Assembly: GCA_021845665.1 (NCBI GenBank)
Contig: JAJZVO010000003.1
Coordinates: forward strand, 1-64,000
Source: Bacteroidota bacterium
GTDB taxonomy: Bacteria > Bacteroidota > Ignavibacteria > Kryptoniales > JAKASW01
Direction: 5' to 3'
Length of the DNA: 64,000 bases
Shown here: piece by piece, positions 35,241 through 45,487 of the stretch
Layout of the letters: each line of letters begins with the position of its first letter
Position numbering within the stretch: the first letter of the stretch is position 1
Program-made: the position numbers and the translations under genes
Notes under the pieces: generated by a model
What the model was told of the DNA's origin: nothing
The model's input: only the letters and a program-made list of their open reading frames with translations
Databases searched by the model: none

Positions 35241-37046
35241 TCAGAGTCTGCCGAACTTCTTGTCCAGCTCGAGCAGCGGAATCTTGACGAGTACCGGTCT
35301 GCCGTGAGGACAAACGTACGGCACTTCCGCCTGGAAGAGCTGATCGATGAGAGATTCCATCTCCTCCATCGTAAGATAGTCGCCCGCCTTCACGGCCGCT
35401 TTGCAGGCATACGTCTTGCAGAGCTTCTCGCGCGGAGTGAGGCGCAGATCGTTGTCGCGCTTGTAGTCCTCGAGGATCTCGGTGAGTATCGTGCTCTCCC
35501 TGCCGGGCTTCAGATCGACCGGGACCCCATCGAGAACGACGGTCGATCCGCTGAAAGTCTTCAAGCTGAACCCCATCAGGTTGAGGTCGGGGAGGATTTC
35601 TTCGATGATAGTGAAATCGGCGGGACCGAGGTTGAGGCTGATCGGAAAGAGAAGCTGCTGAGTGTTCTGACCATGTTCGCTGAATCTCCTGAGGGTTCTC
35701 TCATAGATTACGCGTTCGTGTGCGGCATGCTGATCCACAACGAGGAGCCCCGTAGAGATCTGGGATATGATGTACTTGTTGTGGAGCTGGTAGATGATGC
35801 CCGCACCGCTATCGATAGGTGCGCTTTCATCTTCAGCGGTATCGGTAGAAGTGCCGCGATTTTGCGGAACGCGGAGCGAGAAAAGGGGATCCACAGCGTC
35901 GGCAATTCTCTCGTCATCGAGGAATCTGCCTCTCGAACCCGACTGCTGGGCGGCAGCTGAACTGAACGTTACGGGGACGATCCCTCCCCGGGACGACTCA
36001 GTAGTCGGACGGCTGAAGAAGCGCCCCGATTCGGAGGAAATCCCCATCTCGGGCACCAGATCGCTCTTGACGAGCGCGCTTCGAGTAGCTGAACGGATCG
36101 CGCCGTAGATGCTTCTCTCGTCCCTGAATTTCACCTCCATCTTGGACGGATGGACGTTCACGTCGACCTCGTCGGGAGGCATCTCGATGAAAATCGCAAA
36201 GAACGGGAAGTCGCCTTTATCGATCAGATTCTCGTAAGCGGAGAAGGCGGCGTGATTGACGGCCTTGCTGAGTACATATCTCCTGTTGAGAAAGAGGAAC
36301 TGCTCGCCGCGGGTCCGCTTCGTATATTCAGGCTTTCCGAGGAATCCGCTGATCTTGAGACGATCATATTCTTCTTCGAATGCGACCAGTGAATCGGTGA
36401 ACCGGTCTCCGAAAACTTCGTCCAGCCTGCCGCGAACGGTGTCCGACTTCGCGCGGAGCACCAAGTCCTCGCCCGACTGCAGTGTGAATTTTATATTCGG
36501 GAAAGCTATGGCATACCGAGAAACGGTCTGGTACACATGCCTGAACTCGGTAGGATTTGCCTTCATGAAGTTTCTTCTTCCGGGCGTATTGAAAAAGAGA
36601 TTCCTGACTATGATGGTCGTTCCGGTGGCATGGGCGGCTCTGGAAAGCTCTTCCCTTTTTCCTCCATCTATTCGGATGTAAACGGCCGCGTCCTCTTCGT
36701 CGGTCTTCGTTTTCAGTTCGACCTGAGACACAGCCGCTATCGAGTAGAGCGCTTCGCCGCGGAAGCCAAGAGTAGATACATTCTCGAGGTCCTGGTACGT
36801 TTCGATTTTGCTTGTAGCGTGCCGCTCGAAAGCGAGGAGGGCGTCTTCCTCGTTCATACCCGTGCCGTCGTCGGTAACCCTGATGAAGCTTTTGCCTGCA
36901 TCTTTGACCTCGACGTCGATCGATCTCGCCCCGGCATCGATTGAATTTTCGATAAGCTCTTTGACGACCGACTCCGGGCGCTGGACCACCTCGCCTGCGG
37001 CTATCTTGCTCGCTATCTCTTCGGAAAGGACTTTAATATTTGCCAT
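35241..37046 (-). CDS. mutL: DNA mismatch repair protein MutL
   Basis: 601 residues. The N-terminal GHKL ATPase has [11 protein letters not shown] (~30), DDGTGM (~57) and TLGFRGEAL (~91). The C-terminal domain has [12 protein letters not shown], which fits the metal-binding DQHA-x2-E-x4-E endonuclease motif, plus [10 protein letters not shown] and CPHGRP, so this MutL should nick DNA itself, as in organisms without MutH. Couples mismatch recognition by MutS to repair. Its start codon shares one base with the ftsY stop (TAATG), so the two are coupled. There is a proline/serine-rich linker at ~325-400. Confidence 0.96.
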   Translation of the reverse strand: MANIKVLSEEIASKIAAGEVVQRPESVVKELIENSIDAGARSIDVEVKDAGKSFIRVTDDGTGMNEEDALLAFERHATSKIETYQDLENVSTLGFRGEALYSIAAVSQVELKTKTDEEDAAVYIRIDGGKREELSRAAHATGTTIIVRNLFFNTPGRRNFMKANPTEFRHVYQTVSRYAIAFPNIKFTLQSGEDLVLRAKSDTVRGRLDEVFGDRFTDSLVAFEEEYDRLKISGFLGKPEYTKRTRGEQFLFLNRRYVLSKAVNHAAFSAYENLIDKGDFPFFAIFIEMPPDEVDVNVHPSKMEVKFRDERSIYGAIRSATRSALVKSDLVPEMGISSESGRFFSRPTTESSRGGIVPVTFSSAAAQQSGSRGRFLDDERIADAVDPLFSLRVPQNRGTSTDTAEDESAPIDSGAGIIYQLHNKYIISQISTGLLVVDQHAAHERVIYERTLRRFSEHGQNTQQLLFPISLNLGPADFTIIEEILPDLNLMGFSLKTFSGSTVVLDGVPVDLKPGRESTILTEILEDYKRDNDLRLTPREKLCKTYACKAAVKAGDYLTMEEMESLIDQLFQAEVPYVCPHGRPVLVKIPLLELDKKFGRL

Positions 37047-38011
37047 TACGTTCCTTCTGCCACGGATCCTGCGGCGGAGTTTTCATCCTGTGTGTCGGAA
37101 AACAGCGCTTCGACGAATGTGTCCCTGTCGAATGGCTGCAAATCGTCTATCCCTTCGCCGACTCCAATATATTTAACCGGCAATTTAAGTTCCTGGCTGA
37201 TAGCAATCACGATCCCCCCTTTTGCGGTTCCGTCGAGCTTGGTGAGGACAATGCCGGTGACGCCCGCAGCATCGAGAAACTGCCGCGCCTGGACGAGCCC
37301 GTTCTGACCGGTGACGGCATCGAGGACAAGGTAGACTTCATGCGGCGCTTCGGGGATCACCTTCTTCACGACCCTGACAATCTTTTTGAGCTCTTCCATC
37401 AGGTTTGTTTTTGTATGGAGCCTTCCTGCGGTGTCCACCAGGACCACATCGATTCCGCGGGCCTTTGCGGCATTGACCGCGTCGTAAGCCACGGCACCGG
37501 GATCGGTACCCGGGGTCTGCTGAATCATCTCCACGCCTGCCCGTTTCGCCCAGATCTGAAGCTGTTCGTTGGCTGCCGCGCGGAAGGTATCTGCAGCGGC
37601 GATGAGCACTCTCTTTCCGTCGTTCCTGAAATTATAGGAAAGCTTCCCGACGGTCGTGGTCTTCCCTACTCCGTTTACGCCGACGATCATTATAACTTGC
37701 GGCCCGCCGTCGTGACGGGAGGTGCCATCGGGCACGATCAGGTATTTCGCGATCTCCTCTCTCAAAAGCCGCTTGAGTACCGCCGCGTCTTCATAGCCCT
37801 CAGACTTGACGCGTGCCCGGATGTCCCCGATGATTTTCTCGGTGGCATCGAATCCTACGTCGCTCGAAAGGAGTGTCTCCTCTATTTCGCCGATCAACTC
37901 GTCGTCGATCTTCGTCTTCTTAGCAATCACCTTCGTGATTCTTTCGACGAAAGTCGAACGAGTTCGCGACAGCCCGTCTTTTACTTTCTTGAATCGATCA
38001 AGCAAACCCAT
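37046..38011 (-). CDS. ftsY: Signal recognition particle receptor FtsY
   Basis: About 321 residues from the ATG at 38011 (a TTG one codon earlier is the other option). This is the NG domain without the long acidic N-terminal extension of E. coli FtsY. The G motifs are [14 protein letters not shown] (~120), DTAGRLHTK (~205) and [11 protein letters not shown] (~265). GTPase at the inner membrane that docks ribosome-SRP complexes to the translocon. Overlaps mutL by one base; the pgsA-like gene is 48 bases upstream. Confidence 0.96.
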   Translation of the reverse strand: MGLLDRFKKVKDGLSRTRSTFVERITKVIAKKTKIDDELIGEIEETLLSSDVGFDATEKIIGDIRARVKSEGYEDAAVLKRLLREEIAKYLIVPDGTSRHDGGPQVIMIVGVNGVGKTTTVGKLSYNFRNDGKRVLIAAADTFRAAANEQLQIWAKRAGVEMIQQTPGTDPGAVAYDAVNAAKARGIDVVLVDTAGRLHTKTNLMEELKKIVRVVKKVIPEAPHEVYLVLDAVTGQNGLVQARQFLDAAGVTGIVLTKLDGTAKGGIVIAISQELKLPVKYIGVGEGIDDLQPFDRDTFVEALFSDTQDENSAAGSVAEGT

Positions 38012-38059
38012 CAATAGTAAATTCCTTTAAGTAATGAAACGGCAGGCCGCAACCCGTGA

Positions 38060-38623
38060 TCAGGCTGCCCGATTCTCCGCCATATGCTTCCGATAAATAG
38101 CGACGTATACTCCAAGTGAAATGAAAAGTCCCGCCGTGCTCAGATAAAGGAGGACGGTCTTCAGCGTCGCGAGCGATTCCTCCCTCAGAGTCGCAACAAG
38201 AAGAAAAGCCGCGATGAACGCCACGGTCCACTTACCCGCCCATACGGACTGAACGACCACCTTACGCCTGTTGATGATCAACACACTCCCTGCGACGATG
38301 AGAATATCGCGGAGTGCGACCAGGCCTGCGTACCAGAGAGGCGCATCACCGACAACGACAAGCGCGGCGGAAATTGCAATAATACATATCTTATCCGCGA
38401 TTGGATCGAGGAGCCGGCCGAAGTCGGTTACCTGGTTCAATGCTCTCGCCAGGAGTCCGTCAAAAAAATCCGTTGCCGCCGATAGGACCATCAGCACGAT
38501 AACCCATAAACGGTATTGATTTCCTGGCTGGAGGATCAGCAGCACGATCGGAACCATCAAGATCACACGGCTCAGGCTGAGAACGTTTGAGACGGTCCAC
38601 TGCCTCTCAACCTTCAATTCCAT
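38060..38623 (-). CDS. CDP-alcohol phosphatidyltransferase (PgsA-type)
   Basis: 187 residues from the ATG at 38623. The frame continues 20 codons to a GTG at 38683, but family members start close to NVLSLSRVI. The catalytic motif D-G-x2-A-R-x8-G-x3-D-x3-D is complete in DFFDGLLARALNQVTDFGRLLDPIAD (~58-83), with several membrane helices around it. Most likely phosphatidylglycerophosphate synthase, making PGP from CDP-diacylglycerol and glycerol-3-phosphate at the inner membrane; other CDP-alcohol acceptors cannot be excluded. Upstream of ftsY on the same strand. Confidence 0.85.
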   Translation of the reverse strand: MELKVERQWTVSNVLSLSRVILMVPIVLLILQPGNQYRLWVIVLMVLSAATDFFDGLLARALNQVTDFGRLLDPIADKICIIAISAALVVVGDAPLWYAGLVALRDILIVAGSVLIINRRKVVVQSVWAGKWTVAFIAAFLLVATLREESLATLKTVLLYLSTAGLFISLGVYVAIYRKHMAENRAA

Positions 38624-38742
38624 ACTTCCGCGAGATGCTTGGGTCAACCGAGGTTTACTCCCAGTTTCCGGATCAAAAAGCACTTATTCCAAATGGTCCA
38701 GCCGCTGCCCGCGGCGACCGACGGAAGACCGAAGCGAAACAG

Positions 38743-40248
38743 TCAATACCTTGCCTCATTTATATTCGCTTCAAACTCTTCCTTGCGGTTTATCTCGACC
38801 TCGGTCGGGTATTGCCCGCTGAAACAGGCAGTACAGTAGTTCTTGTGCTCTCCTCCTGGCACCGAGTCGAGAAGCTTTTCCAGCGAAAGATAGGAAAGAG
38901 AATCTACGTTCAATTCCTTCCGCATGGCTTCAAGATCGCCGTCCTGCTGGTTGGCAAACAGCTCTCCTTCCGATGGGAAGTCCATACCGTAATAACATGG
39001 ATGCATGATCGGAGGCGAGCTCACACGGAAATGCACTTCCGCAGGCTCGGCCTCCCTGATAAGCTTCACCAGCTGCTTGCTCGTGGTTCCGCGGACGATG
39101 GAATCGTCCACTATCACGACTTTCCTTCCCTTCAGCACTCCCTTCACTGTATTGAACTTAATCTTCACCTTGAGGTCGCGGGAATACTGGTTCGGCTGTA
39201 TGAAAGTTCTCCCGATGTAATGACTTCTTATCAGGCCGATCTCGAATTTAGCCTTAATACCCATCTTGAGACTCTGCGATACGAAGCCAAGAGTGGCGGT
39301 GTTCGATGAGTCCGGTACGCTTATGACGACAAGTTTCTCGTCCTCATCGTTCTGTACAGGAGATTCTTCGGCAAGCCCCTTGCCGATTTTTCTCCTCACC
39401 TTATCTACACTCTCTCCAAAGATTTTGCTGTCGGGCCGTGAGAAGTAAATGTATTCGAAAATGCAATGCCTGGACTGTTTCGGAATGTCAGGCAGAAACA
39501 TGGAATGAACCTCACCGGCTGCCAATGCATCGTCATCTATGATGACCATCTCGCCCGGTTCGACGTCGCGTAAATACTCGGCGCCGAGGATGTCGAACGC
39601 GCATGTTTCGGAAGCGGCAATGAAGGCATTTCCTATCTTGCCGAGCGACAGAGGCCGAAAGCCGTAAGGGTCCCTCGCCACAATAAGTTGATTGTCCGTG
39701 AGTATGACAAGCGAGAAAGCGCCCTTTACGATCTGCAATGCTTCATAAACCTGCTCGATTATGGTCTCTTTCTGACTCTTTGCAATCAAATGCAGAATGA
39801 TCTCTGTGTCTGTTGTCGTCTGAAAGATTGTTCCGCTCTCAGTCAGCTCGTCACGCAGGCGGTGGGAGTTGGTCAGGTTGCCGTTATGAGCGATCGCGAG
39901 ATTTCCCTCTCGATAATTAACGATTATCGGCTGGACATTTTTCCTGCTCTCGGCCGCACCGGTTGTCGAGTACCTGTTATGACCAATTCCGGCATTGCCC
40001 CTGAGGACTTCGGTCAATATTCGCTCGTCCTTGAAGACATCTGAGATAAGGCCGGTACTCTTGTGGACATTGAAGGCCGTTTTCTCAGGGGTTTTTTCTC
40101 TGGTGACGATGCCGGCAGCTTCCTGGCCACGGTGCTGAAGGGCATTCAAACCGTAATAAATGAAATTCGACGCGTTTTCGGCCCCGTAAATACCGACTAT
40201 CCCGCAGAAGGTTTTCGGCTTGTTTATCTTCAGGTTTGCTTCGCGCAT
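38743..40248 (-). CDS. purF: Amidophosphoribosyltransferase
   Basis: 501 residues. A 14-residue propeptide precedes CGIVGIYG, whose cysteine becomes the N-terminal glutaminase nucleophile after cleavage; the glutaminase domain runs to ~245 (NALQHRGQEAAGI, GHNRYSTTG). The PRPP-binding loop is VVIVDDSIVRGTTS (~370). Four cysteines (RHCIFEY, HPCYYGMD, YCTACFSG) match the [4Fe-4S] ligands of the Bacillus subtilis enzyme, so this is the oxygen-sensitive cluster type. First committed step of purine synthesis. No other pur gene is adjacent. Confidence 0.96.
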   Translation of the reverse strand: MREANLKINKPKTFCGIVGIYGAENASNFIYYGLNALQHRGQEAAGIVTREKTPEKTAFNVHKSTGLISDVFKDERILTEVLRGNAGIGHNRYSTTGAAESRKNVQPIIVNYREGNLAIAHNGNLTNSHRLRDELTESGTIFQTTTDTEIILHLIAKSQKETIIEQVYEALQIVKGAFSLVILTDNQLIVARDPYGFRPLSLGKIGNAFIAASETCAFDILGAEYLRDVEPGEMVIIDDDALAAGEVHSMFLPDIPKQSRHCIFEYIYFSRPDSKIFGESVDKVRRKIGKGLAEESPVQNDEDEKLVVISVPDSSNTATLGFVSQSLKMGIKAKFEIGLIRSHYIGRTFIQPNQYSRDLKVKIKFNTVKGVLKGRKVVIVDDSIVRGTTSKQLVKLIREAEPAEVHFRVSSPPIMHPCYYGMDFPSEGELFANQQDGDLEAMRKELNVDSLSYLSLEKLLDSVPGGEHKNYCTACFSGQYPTEVEINRKEEFEANINEARY

Positions 40249-40534
40249 TTAGTGCTTCACTCCATCAATTCTCGGTAGGAAATCTAAGACGTTCACCAGC
40301 GACATAGATGAACTTATCCTGTGAAATCGGGATCGGTATAAAATTAACTAAGACTCAAAAGTAAAACAAACGTGTGCGAGTGCCTGAAAACCTTTGTGCC
40401 CTGAACGCTGCGCGTGTTCAATTTTCAACCGCAAGGATCGAGGAGAACGCGCACTAAACATCAAGGGTCAGGAACTCGCTTACCCGGCAACCTTTGGAGA
40501 TCAACTTTCGCTCCGGCCTCATATAGAACACACA
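40249..40534. other. Intergenic between purF and lon copy 2
   Basis: About 290 bases upstream of purF (minus strand). It should contain the purF promoter; I saw no purine riboswitch or PurR-type box that I could support. Confidence 0.4.
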
Positions 40535-40557
40535 GCGGCGTCTCGATGGGACGCCGC
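40535..40557. terminator. Hairpin after lon copy 2
   Basis: GCGGCGTC and GACGCCGC form an 8-bp stem with a 7-base loop, 22 bases past the lon stop. No T run follows on the minus strand, so termination is likely but not certain. Confidence 0.55.
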
Positions 40558-40578
40558 CGGATTACGAATCGTATCTTT

Positions 40579-42993
40579 TCAGTTTGCGATCGGCGTTTCG
40601 GCGCGTGCCGGCGGTTTATCTTCCTTCTTATTCGGACGAAGGGCAAAGCCGAGCACTTCCGGCATTTCGCTGACAAACTTAAACTTCAACTCGTCCCTGA
40701 CGTGCGGAGGGACTTCGTCGAGATCGTGCTCGTTCTTCTTCGGAAGGATGACTGTTTTTATGCCCGACCGCACGGCGGCGATGACCTTTTCTTTAACACC
40801 TCCGATTGGCAGTACCGCTCCTCTGAGCGTGATTTCTCCGGTCATCGCAAGGTCGTTGCGGACGAGCCTGCCGGTCAAAAGCGAAACGAGGGCCGTGAGC
40901 ATCGTTACGCCGGCCGAAGGGCCATCCTTGGGTATTGCACCTGCGGGGACGTGGACATGTATATCGTACTTCTCGCGGAAATCGGGTTCCACACCGAGGG
41001 CTTCGGCATTCGCCCCGATGAAGCTGAGCGCCGCCTGGGCCGATTCTTTCATGACGTCGCCAAGTTGGCCGGTAAGAATCAGGCTTCCCTTTCCCTTCAT
41101 CTTTGTCGCTTCGATGAAGAGTATGTCGCCGCCGACCGGAGTCCATGCAAGGCCGGTAGCGATGCCCGGCTTATTGATTCTCTCCGAGACTTCGAGGAAA
41201 AACTTCTGGTTGCCGAGATATTTTACGACGGCTTCGCGGTCGATGATGAACTGCTTCTTCTCTCCCCCAGCCACTTCCATGGCCACGCCTCTGCTGACGT
41301 CCGCTATCTTTCTCTCCAGACTCCGGACGCCGGCTTCCCTGGTGTAACCTGAAATGAGAAAATGTATCGCCTCGTCGGTGAAGTTAATTTGTTTCTCCTT
41401 GAGCCCATGCTCGCCGATCTGCTTCGGAACGAGGAAATTTCTGGCTATATGCAACTTCTCATCGTCGACGTAACTTGGGATCTCAATTATTTCCATCCTG
41501 TCTCTCAACGCGGGCGGAATGGGTTCCATCATGTTAGCCGTCGCGATAAACATCACCTTGGAAAGGTCGAACGGAATCTCGAGATAATGGTCGCTGAACG
41601 AAAAATTCTGCTCAGGATCGAGCACTTCGAGGAGCGCGCTTGAGGGATCGCCCCTGAAATCCATGCCGAGCTTATCGACTTCATCGAGCATGAAAACCGG
41701 GTTGTTGGAACCGGCCTTTTTAATGCCCTGTATGATTCTGCCGGGGAGCGCACCTATGTACGTACGCCTGTGCCCGCGAATTTCAGCCTCGTCATGCACT
41801 CCACCGAGGGACATCCGAACGAATTTCCTGCCGAGCGCTTTAGCTATCGATTTGCCGAGACTTGTTTTTCCGACGCCCGGAGGGCCGACAAAACAAAGTA
41901 TCGGACCGCGCATATCGTCCTTCAGCTTTCTAACGGCGAGGTACTCGAGGATTCTTTTCTTCACCTTCTCGAGTCCGTAATGATCTTTCGCGAGCGACTT
42001 CTCCGCAGCCTTTATATCGAGATTGTCCTCCGTCGAAGTGCTCCAGGGAAGGTCCAGAATCCAATCGAGATAGGTCCTCGAGACCGTATATTCGGCGCTC
42101 GAAGCATGCATTCTCTGGAGTCTGTCGAGCTCTTTCGAAGCTGTAGTCTTCACTTCCTCGGGAAAATTCCCTTCCTCTATTTTCTTCCTGAGCTCGTCGA
42201 CCTCGACATTCCCTTCGTCCTCACCGAGTTCATGCTTGATGGCTTTCATTTGTTCGCGCAGGAAATAGTCGCGCTGGCTCTTGTTAATCTCGTCCTGAAC
42301 TTCTGTCTGAATTTTGTTTCCGAGTTCGAGGCGCTGGACGAGCTTGCTCAGGTACAGGTTGGATTTCTTCAGTCTCTCCTGGACACCGAGCTCCTCCAGG
42401 ACTTCCTGCTTCTCTTTGACTGGGATATTTATCAGCCACATCGCCATGTCGGCCACATGACCTGGGTCCTCAGTATTCAAGATCAACCCCAGGTGCTCGG
42501 GGGTAAGGTCGGGCGCAAGGTCCACCGCTTTCCGGAATCCATTCTTTATTGTCGCAACCAGTGCTTCGGTCTCAATCCCCTCGGCTTTCTTGTCTTCAAT
42601 TCTCTGGACAAAGCCCTTAAGGTAGGGTTCCTGTTGTACGAGGTTGAATATCTCCGCCCTGTACAGCCCCTGGACAAAAACACTTTTCGACCCGTCGGGC
42701 AAATTGTAAACCTTCAGGATTCTCGCAACGGTACCGATCTTATAGATGTCCTCGGGATTCGGGCGCTCGGTATTGGCATCTCTCTGGGCGACGATCAGAA
42801 CGGGAAGGTCGTCCCTGAAGGCTTCATCGACCAGTTGTATCGTGCTTTTCCTGCCGACCGAAAGCGGCATCATCTGCCGCGGATAGAACACAGAATTTCT
42901 AAGCGGCATGATCGGGAGTATTTCCTGGTTGTAAAGCTTTCCGGGATCTTCCATGACTATTTGTTCGTCCTTGTCGAAATCTTTTTCACTCAT
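40579..42993 (-). CDS. ATP-dependent Lon protease (copy 2)
   Basis: 804 residues with the full LonA plan: N-domain (LPIMPLRNSVFYPRQMMPLSVG, ~28), coiled coil, Walker A GPPGVGKTS (~370), and protease motifs PKDGPSAGVT (serine) and GGVKEKVIAA (lysine). It differs widely from copy 1 (16925-19333), e.g. it lacks the long basic tail, so this is an old paralogue rather than a recent duplicate. It lies downstream of a helical protein and hsp20, with only 34 bases to the next gene upstream, so it is probably heat- or stress-induced with them. Confidence 0.95.
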   Translation of the reverse strand: MSEKDFDKDEQIVMEDPGKLYNQEILPIMPLRNSVFYPRQMMPLSVGRKSTIQLVDEAFRDDLPVLIVAQRDANTERPNPEDIYKIGTVARILKVYNLPDGSKSVFVQGLYRAEIFNLVQQEPYLKGFVQRIEDKKAEGIETEALVATIKNGFRKAVDLAPDLTPEHLGLILNTEDPGHVADMAMWLINIPVKEKQEVLEELGVQERLKKSNLYLSKLVQRLELGNKIQTEVQDEINKSQRDYFLREQMKAIKHELGEDEGNVEVDELRKKIEEGNFPEEVKTTASKELDRLQRMHASSAEYTVSRTYLDWILDLPWSTSTEDNLDIKAAEKSLAKDHYGLEKVKKRILEYLAVRKLKDDMRGPILCFVGPPGVGKTSLGKSIAKALGRKFVRMSLGGVHDEAEIRGHRRTYIGALPGRIIQGIKKAGSNNPVFMLDEVDKLGMDFRGDPSSALLEVLDPEQNFSFSDHYLEIPFDLSKVMFIATANMMEPIPPALRDRMEIIEIPSYVDDEKLHIARNFLVPKQIGEHGLKEKQINFTDEAIHFLISGYTREAGVRSLERKIADVSRGVAMEVAGGEKKQFIIDREAVVKYLGNQKFFLEVSERINKPGIATGLAWTPVGGDILFIEATKMKGKGSLILTGQLGDVMKESAQAALSFIGANAEALGVEPDFREKYDIHVHVPAGAIPKDGPSAGVTMLTALVSLLTGRLVRNDLAMTGEITLRGAVLPIGGVKEKVIAAVRSGIKTVILPKKNEHDLDEVPPHVRDELKFKFVSEMPEVLGFALRPNKKEDKPPARAETPIAN

Positions 42994-43027
42994 GATATAG
43001 TTTCTCCTGATGAGGAATCCTTCGCGT

Positions 43028-43522
43028 TCACGAGAGCCTCATCACAATGTCCAGTAATTCTTCTCTTTGATTTTGCATATCGGATGCAACCGAGCCTAAC
43101 AAGGCTGCGACGGCGGCGTCACGGATGCTGTTCTTCTGATGGACAAGAAGCTCGCTTCTCGATGCGTGTGCCTCCATATCGCCCACGAGGCGCTTGATAT
43201 TTTGCCTGAAGTCGACATCATCTCTTGTTTCGGAAGTGACCTGCGGAATTGGGCCGCCGAGACGCACGATCGCTCCTCTGATTAATTCAGCCTGTCCTCT
43301 TACTTCGTCGGCGATGTTCTTCAGCCGGTTGAGAAGAAAAGGATACGGGATCCATTTGGAATGGGAAGACAGATTGGCCGCCAATCTCATAAAGGCCGAG
43401 TAATCGTCGCTCAATATGTTCAGGATCTTCTCATGCTCTCTTTTGTCGGAGTGCGACACCGAAAGGCTTTCGAGGAAAGCCAACCGGTGATGACTCTTTT
43501 CCGCCACATTCTGCTGTAACAT
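43028..43522 (-). CDS. Uncharacterised all-helical protein (ferritin-like?)
   Basis: 164 residues, almost entirely amphipathic helix with no signal or membrane segment. VRGQAELIRGAIVRLGGPIPQ at ~75-95 resembles the helix and LGG-P turn seen in ferritin-like/rubrerythrin-type four-helix proteins, but I do not see the full set of E-x2-H metal ligands. I therefore give no function. It sits between lon copy 2 and hsp20, which points to a role in stress response or protein quality control. Confidence 0.6.
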   Translation of the reverse strand: MLQQNVAEKSHHRLAFLESLSVSHSDKREHEKILNILSDDYSAFMRLAANLSSHSKWIPYPFLLNRLKNIADEVRGQAELIRGAIVRLGGPIPQVTSETRDDVDFRQNIKRLVGDMEAHASRSELLVHQKNSIRDAAVAALLGSVASDMQNQREELLDIVMRLS

Positions 43523-43547
43523 TATTCCTCCGTTGTAAGAATAGAGT

Positions 43548-43571
43548 GAGGCCCCCGGTCTCGGGAGCCTC
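43548..43571 (-). terminator. Terminator-like hairpin after hsp20
   Basis: GAGGC-x-CCCG / CGGG-x-GCCTC: nine paired bases with one mismatch and a 4-base loop, 13 bases beyond the hsp20 stop. On the minus strand the following bases are moderately T-rich. It probably attenuates transcription into the helical protein and lon genes. Confidence 0.6.
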
Positions 43572-43584
43572 TTGTTGGAATCTC

Positions 43585-44055
43585 TTAAGAGACCTTTACT
43601 TCGATCTCTTTCGGTTTCGCTTCTTCGGCCTTGGGCAAGGTTATCGAAAGTACGCCGTCTTTGAAAGAAGCATCGATCTTGTCGCTCTTGACCGACAGCG
43701 GAAGGGAAAAAGCCCTCTCGAACACTCCGAAGGAGCGCTCGATGCGATGGACATTGACGTCCTTCTCCTCTTTCTCTTCCTTCTTCTCACCTTTGATGGT
43801 GAGGATATTGTCGTGGAGCGTGATCTTGACATCATTCCTGTTCACGCCGGGAAGTTCTGCTTTGATAAGGTAAGCGTCTTTGTTCTCACTAACATCGACG
43901 CGCGGAGCCCACTGAGCTATGACGGCATTCTCTGCGTCATACTCCGGAAACAGGCCGTCAAAGACGCGCCCGATTTCTCTCTGCATATTTACCAGGTCTC
44001 TGAACGGAGTCCAGCTTGAAAGTTCACGTTCGGGTTTCCATCTTGTAATCGCCAT
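43585..44055 (-). CDS. Hsp20 / alpha-crystallin small heat-shock protein
   Basis: 156 residues. The alpha-crystallin domain runs ~45-145 (WAPRVDVSENKDAYLIKAELPGV at its start, FERAFSLP, and FKDGVLSITLPKAEE near the end). The C-terminal I-x-V/I motif (KEIEVKVS) is present. It is an ATP-independent holdase binding unfolding proteins in the cytosol. The start has AAGGAGG, a very strong ribosome site. First gene of the hsp20 / helical protein / lon group; no CIRCE element was visible upstream. Confidence 0.94.
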   Translation of the reverse strand: MAITRWKPERELSSWTPFRDLVNMQREIGRVFDGLFPEYDAENAVIAQWAPRVDVSENKDAYLIKAELPGVNRNDVKITLHDNILTIKGEKKEEKEEKDVNVHRIERSFGVFERAFSLPLSVKSDKIDASFKDGVLSITLPKAEEAKPKEIEVKVS

Positions 44056-44245
44056 TTAATCATCCTCCTTTTTTGTTTTCACTTCTGCTATAGTTCAAGC
44101 ACCGTGCCAACAGAAAAGGGCTCCAAAAATGTTCGAAAGAAGACTTCTCCAGTGATCCTCAGACTCATCGGGACAAATTTATCAAAAGGAAAGACATAAG
44201 AAGAAAAAACCATGCCTCCGGTTCGCCAATTTGTCAAAGGAATGG

Positions 44246-45190
44246 TCAGCCGATAGTCTCTTTGTAGAGTCGTTCGATCGTTTGCATGTCTGCTTCATCG
44301 ATCCGGAAATCACCGCCGACATTTTCTTCTACCTGTCGGACCGCTCTGGCGCCCACGATAGAAGAAGTGATGGCAGGGTTCATATTGACCCAGGCAACGG
44401 CTAGATTCCCGACGGGCTTGTCATACTTTGCCGCGATGGGGCGGAGATTCTCAACGAGCGCGAGTTCTTTAGAGAGAAGCGGCTCCTGGAATTTCTTGTC
44501 CTTCCTTCTCCAATCATCCTCAGCCAATCGTTGCATGTTGAATTTTCCGGTAAGTAGGCCGGACATCATGGGGCTGTAGGCAACGACACCGATACCGTTT
44601 TGAAGGCAATAGGGAAGGATTTCCATAGCGACTTCCTGCATAACGAGACTGTACGGTGGCTGCAGGGATTGGACCGGCGCTACCGATGCACAGCGGCTAA
44701 GGAGAGGAACATTGAAGTTGCACACACCTATGTATTTCACCTTCCCTTCTTTTTTGAGTTCGGCCATTACCTGCCATGATTCCTCGACGGGAGTTTCCGG
44801 ATCGGGCCAATGGAACTGGTACAGGTCGATGTAATCCGTTCTCAGTCTTTTCAGGCTGTCTTCGACTTCTTTCCTTACGCTTTTCGGCCCGAGATGAATT
44901 TTGACATTGCGCCGGTCGTCCCAGATCATTCCACATTTGGTTGCGAGGAACACCTTGTCCCGCATTCCGGCAATGGTCTTGCCGACGACCTCTTCCGAAT
45001 GACCAAGTCCGTAAACCGCGGCGGTATCGATCCAATTGATTCCAAGGTCGAGCGCTTTTCTTATGGCTCCGGCCGATACTTCATCGTCAACCGCACCCCA
45101 GCCGTAAAGCCATGGGCCTCCGATTGCCCACGCGCCGAAACCGACTACTGTCAGTTCAGGACCTCCTCTTCCCAATTTTCTTTTTTCCAT
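44246..45190 (-). CDS. Aldo/keto reductase
   Basis: 314 residues from the ATG at 45190, preceded by AGGAGT at 5 bases; a frame extending to 45259 lacks support. AKR marks: NWIDTAAVYGLGHSEEVVGKTI (~45-66, with the catalytic D and Y), the lysine in FLATKCGM, and a histidine in YQFHWPDPETPVEESW. The NADPH-binding C-terminus has VGARAVRQVEENVGG. Reduces a carbonyl substrate; similar to the YajO/Tas-like group. The substrate is unknown. Single gene. Confidence 0.9.
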   Translation of the reverse strand: MEKRKLGRGGPELTVVGFGAWAIGGPWLYGWGAVDDEVSAGAIRKALDLGINWIDTAAVYGLGHSEEVVGKTIAGMRDKVFLATKCGMIWDDRRNVKIHLGPKSVRKEVEDSLKRLRTDYIDLYQFHWPDPETPVEESWQVMAELKKEGKVKYIGVCNFNVPLLSRCASVAPVQSLQPPYSLVMQEVAMEILPYCLQNGIGVVAYSPMMSGLLTGKFNMQRLAEDDWRRKDKKFQEPLLSKELALVENLRPIAAKYDKPVGNLAVAWVNMNPAITSSIVGARAVRQVEENVGGDFRIDEADMQTIERLYKETIG

Positions 45191-45409
45191 ATTGACTCCT
45201 GCTCTCTTTTTGTCATCCTGTGTAAACATAACTGTGTTCGGATAAAATTCCGACTCCAAGGAGACGCGGCCGAACTGTTAATCAGCCGAAGGACAGCTCA
45301 GCTCGCTCACGGTCGGCCACTTGGACCGCGTGAATAACGCCGTCACCGTCGTTCGCATCGTGAACGCATTTCACTTTAAGAGCAGTCGACAGCCGGGAGG
45401 TGGCTGACC

Positions 45410-45438
45410 TTGCCTTAGTTTAAAGCTTGTGTTATACT
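45410..45438 (+). promoter_or_regulatory. Sigma-70-type promoter for the second ECF operon
   Basis: TTGCCT (45410-45415), a 17-base spacer, and TATACT (45433-45438) match four and five of six consensus bases, 50 bases before the ECF start codon. Members of this group also use non-standard promoters, so the call is only fair. Confidence 0.45.
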
Positions 45439-45487
45439 AAAAAAGTCCTAAAAAACAAGTACAGAGTCGCTTTCTTCCTTTTTATAT

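Noticed and set aside
41770-43197. 475-codon plus-strand frame opposite lon copy 2
   Set aside because: Also a shadow, and it runs across the end of lon into the neighbouring gene without any motif.
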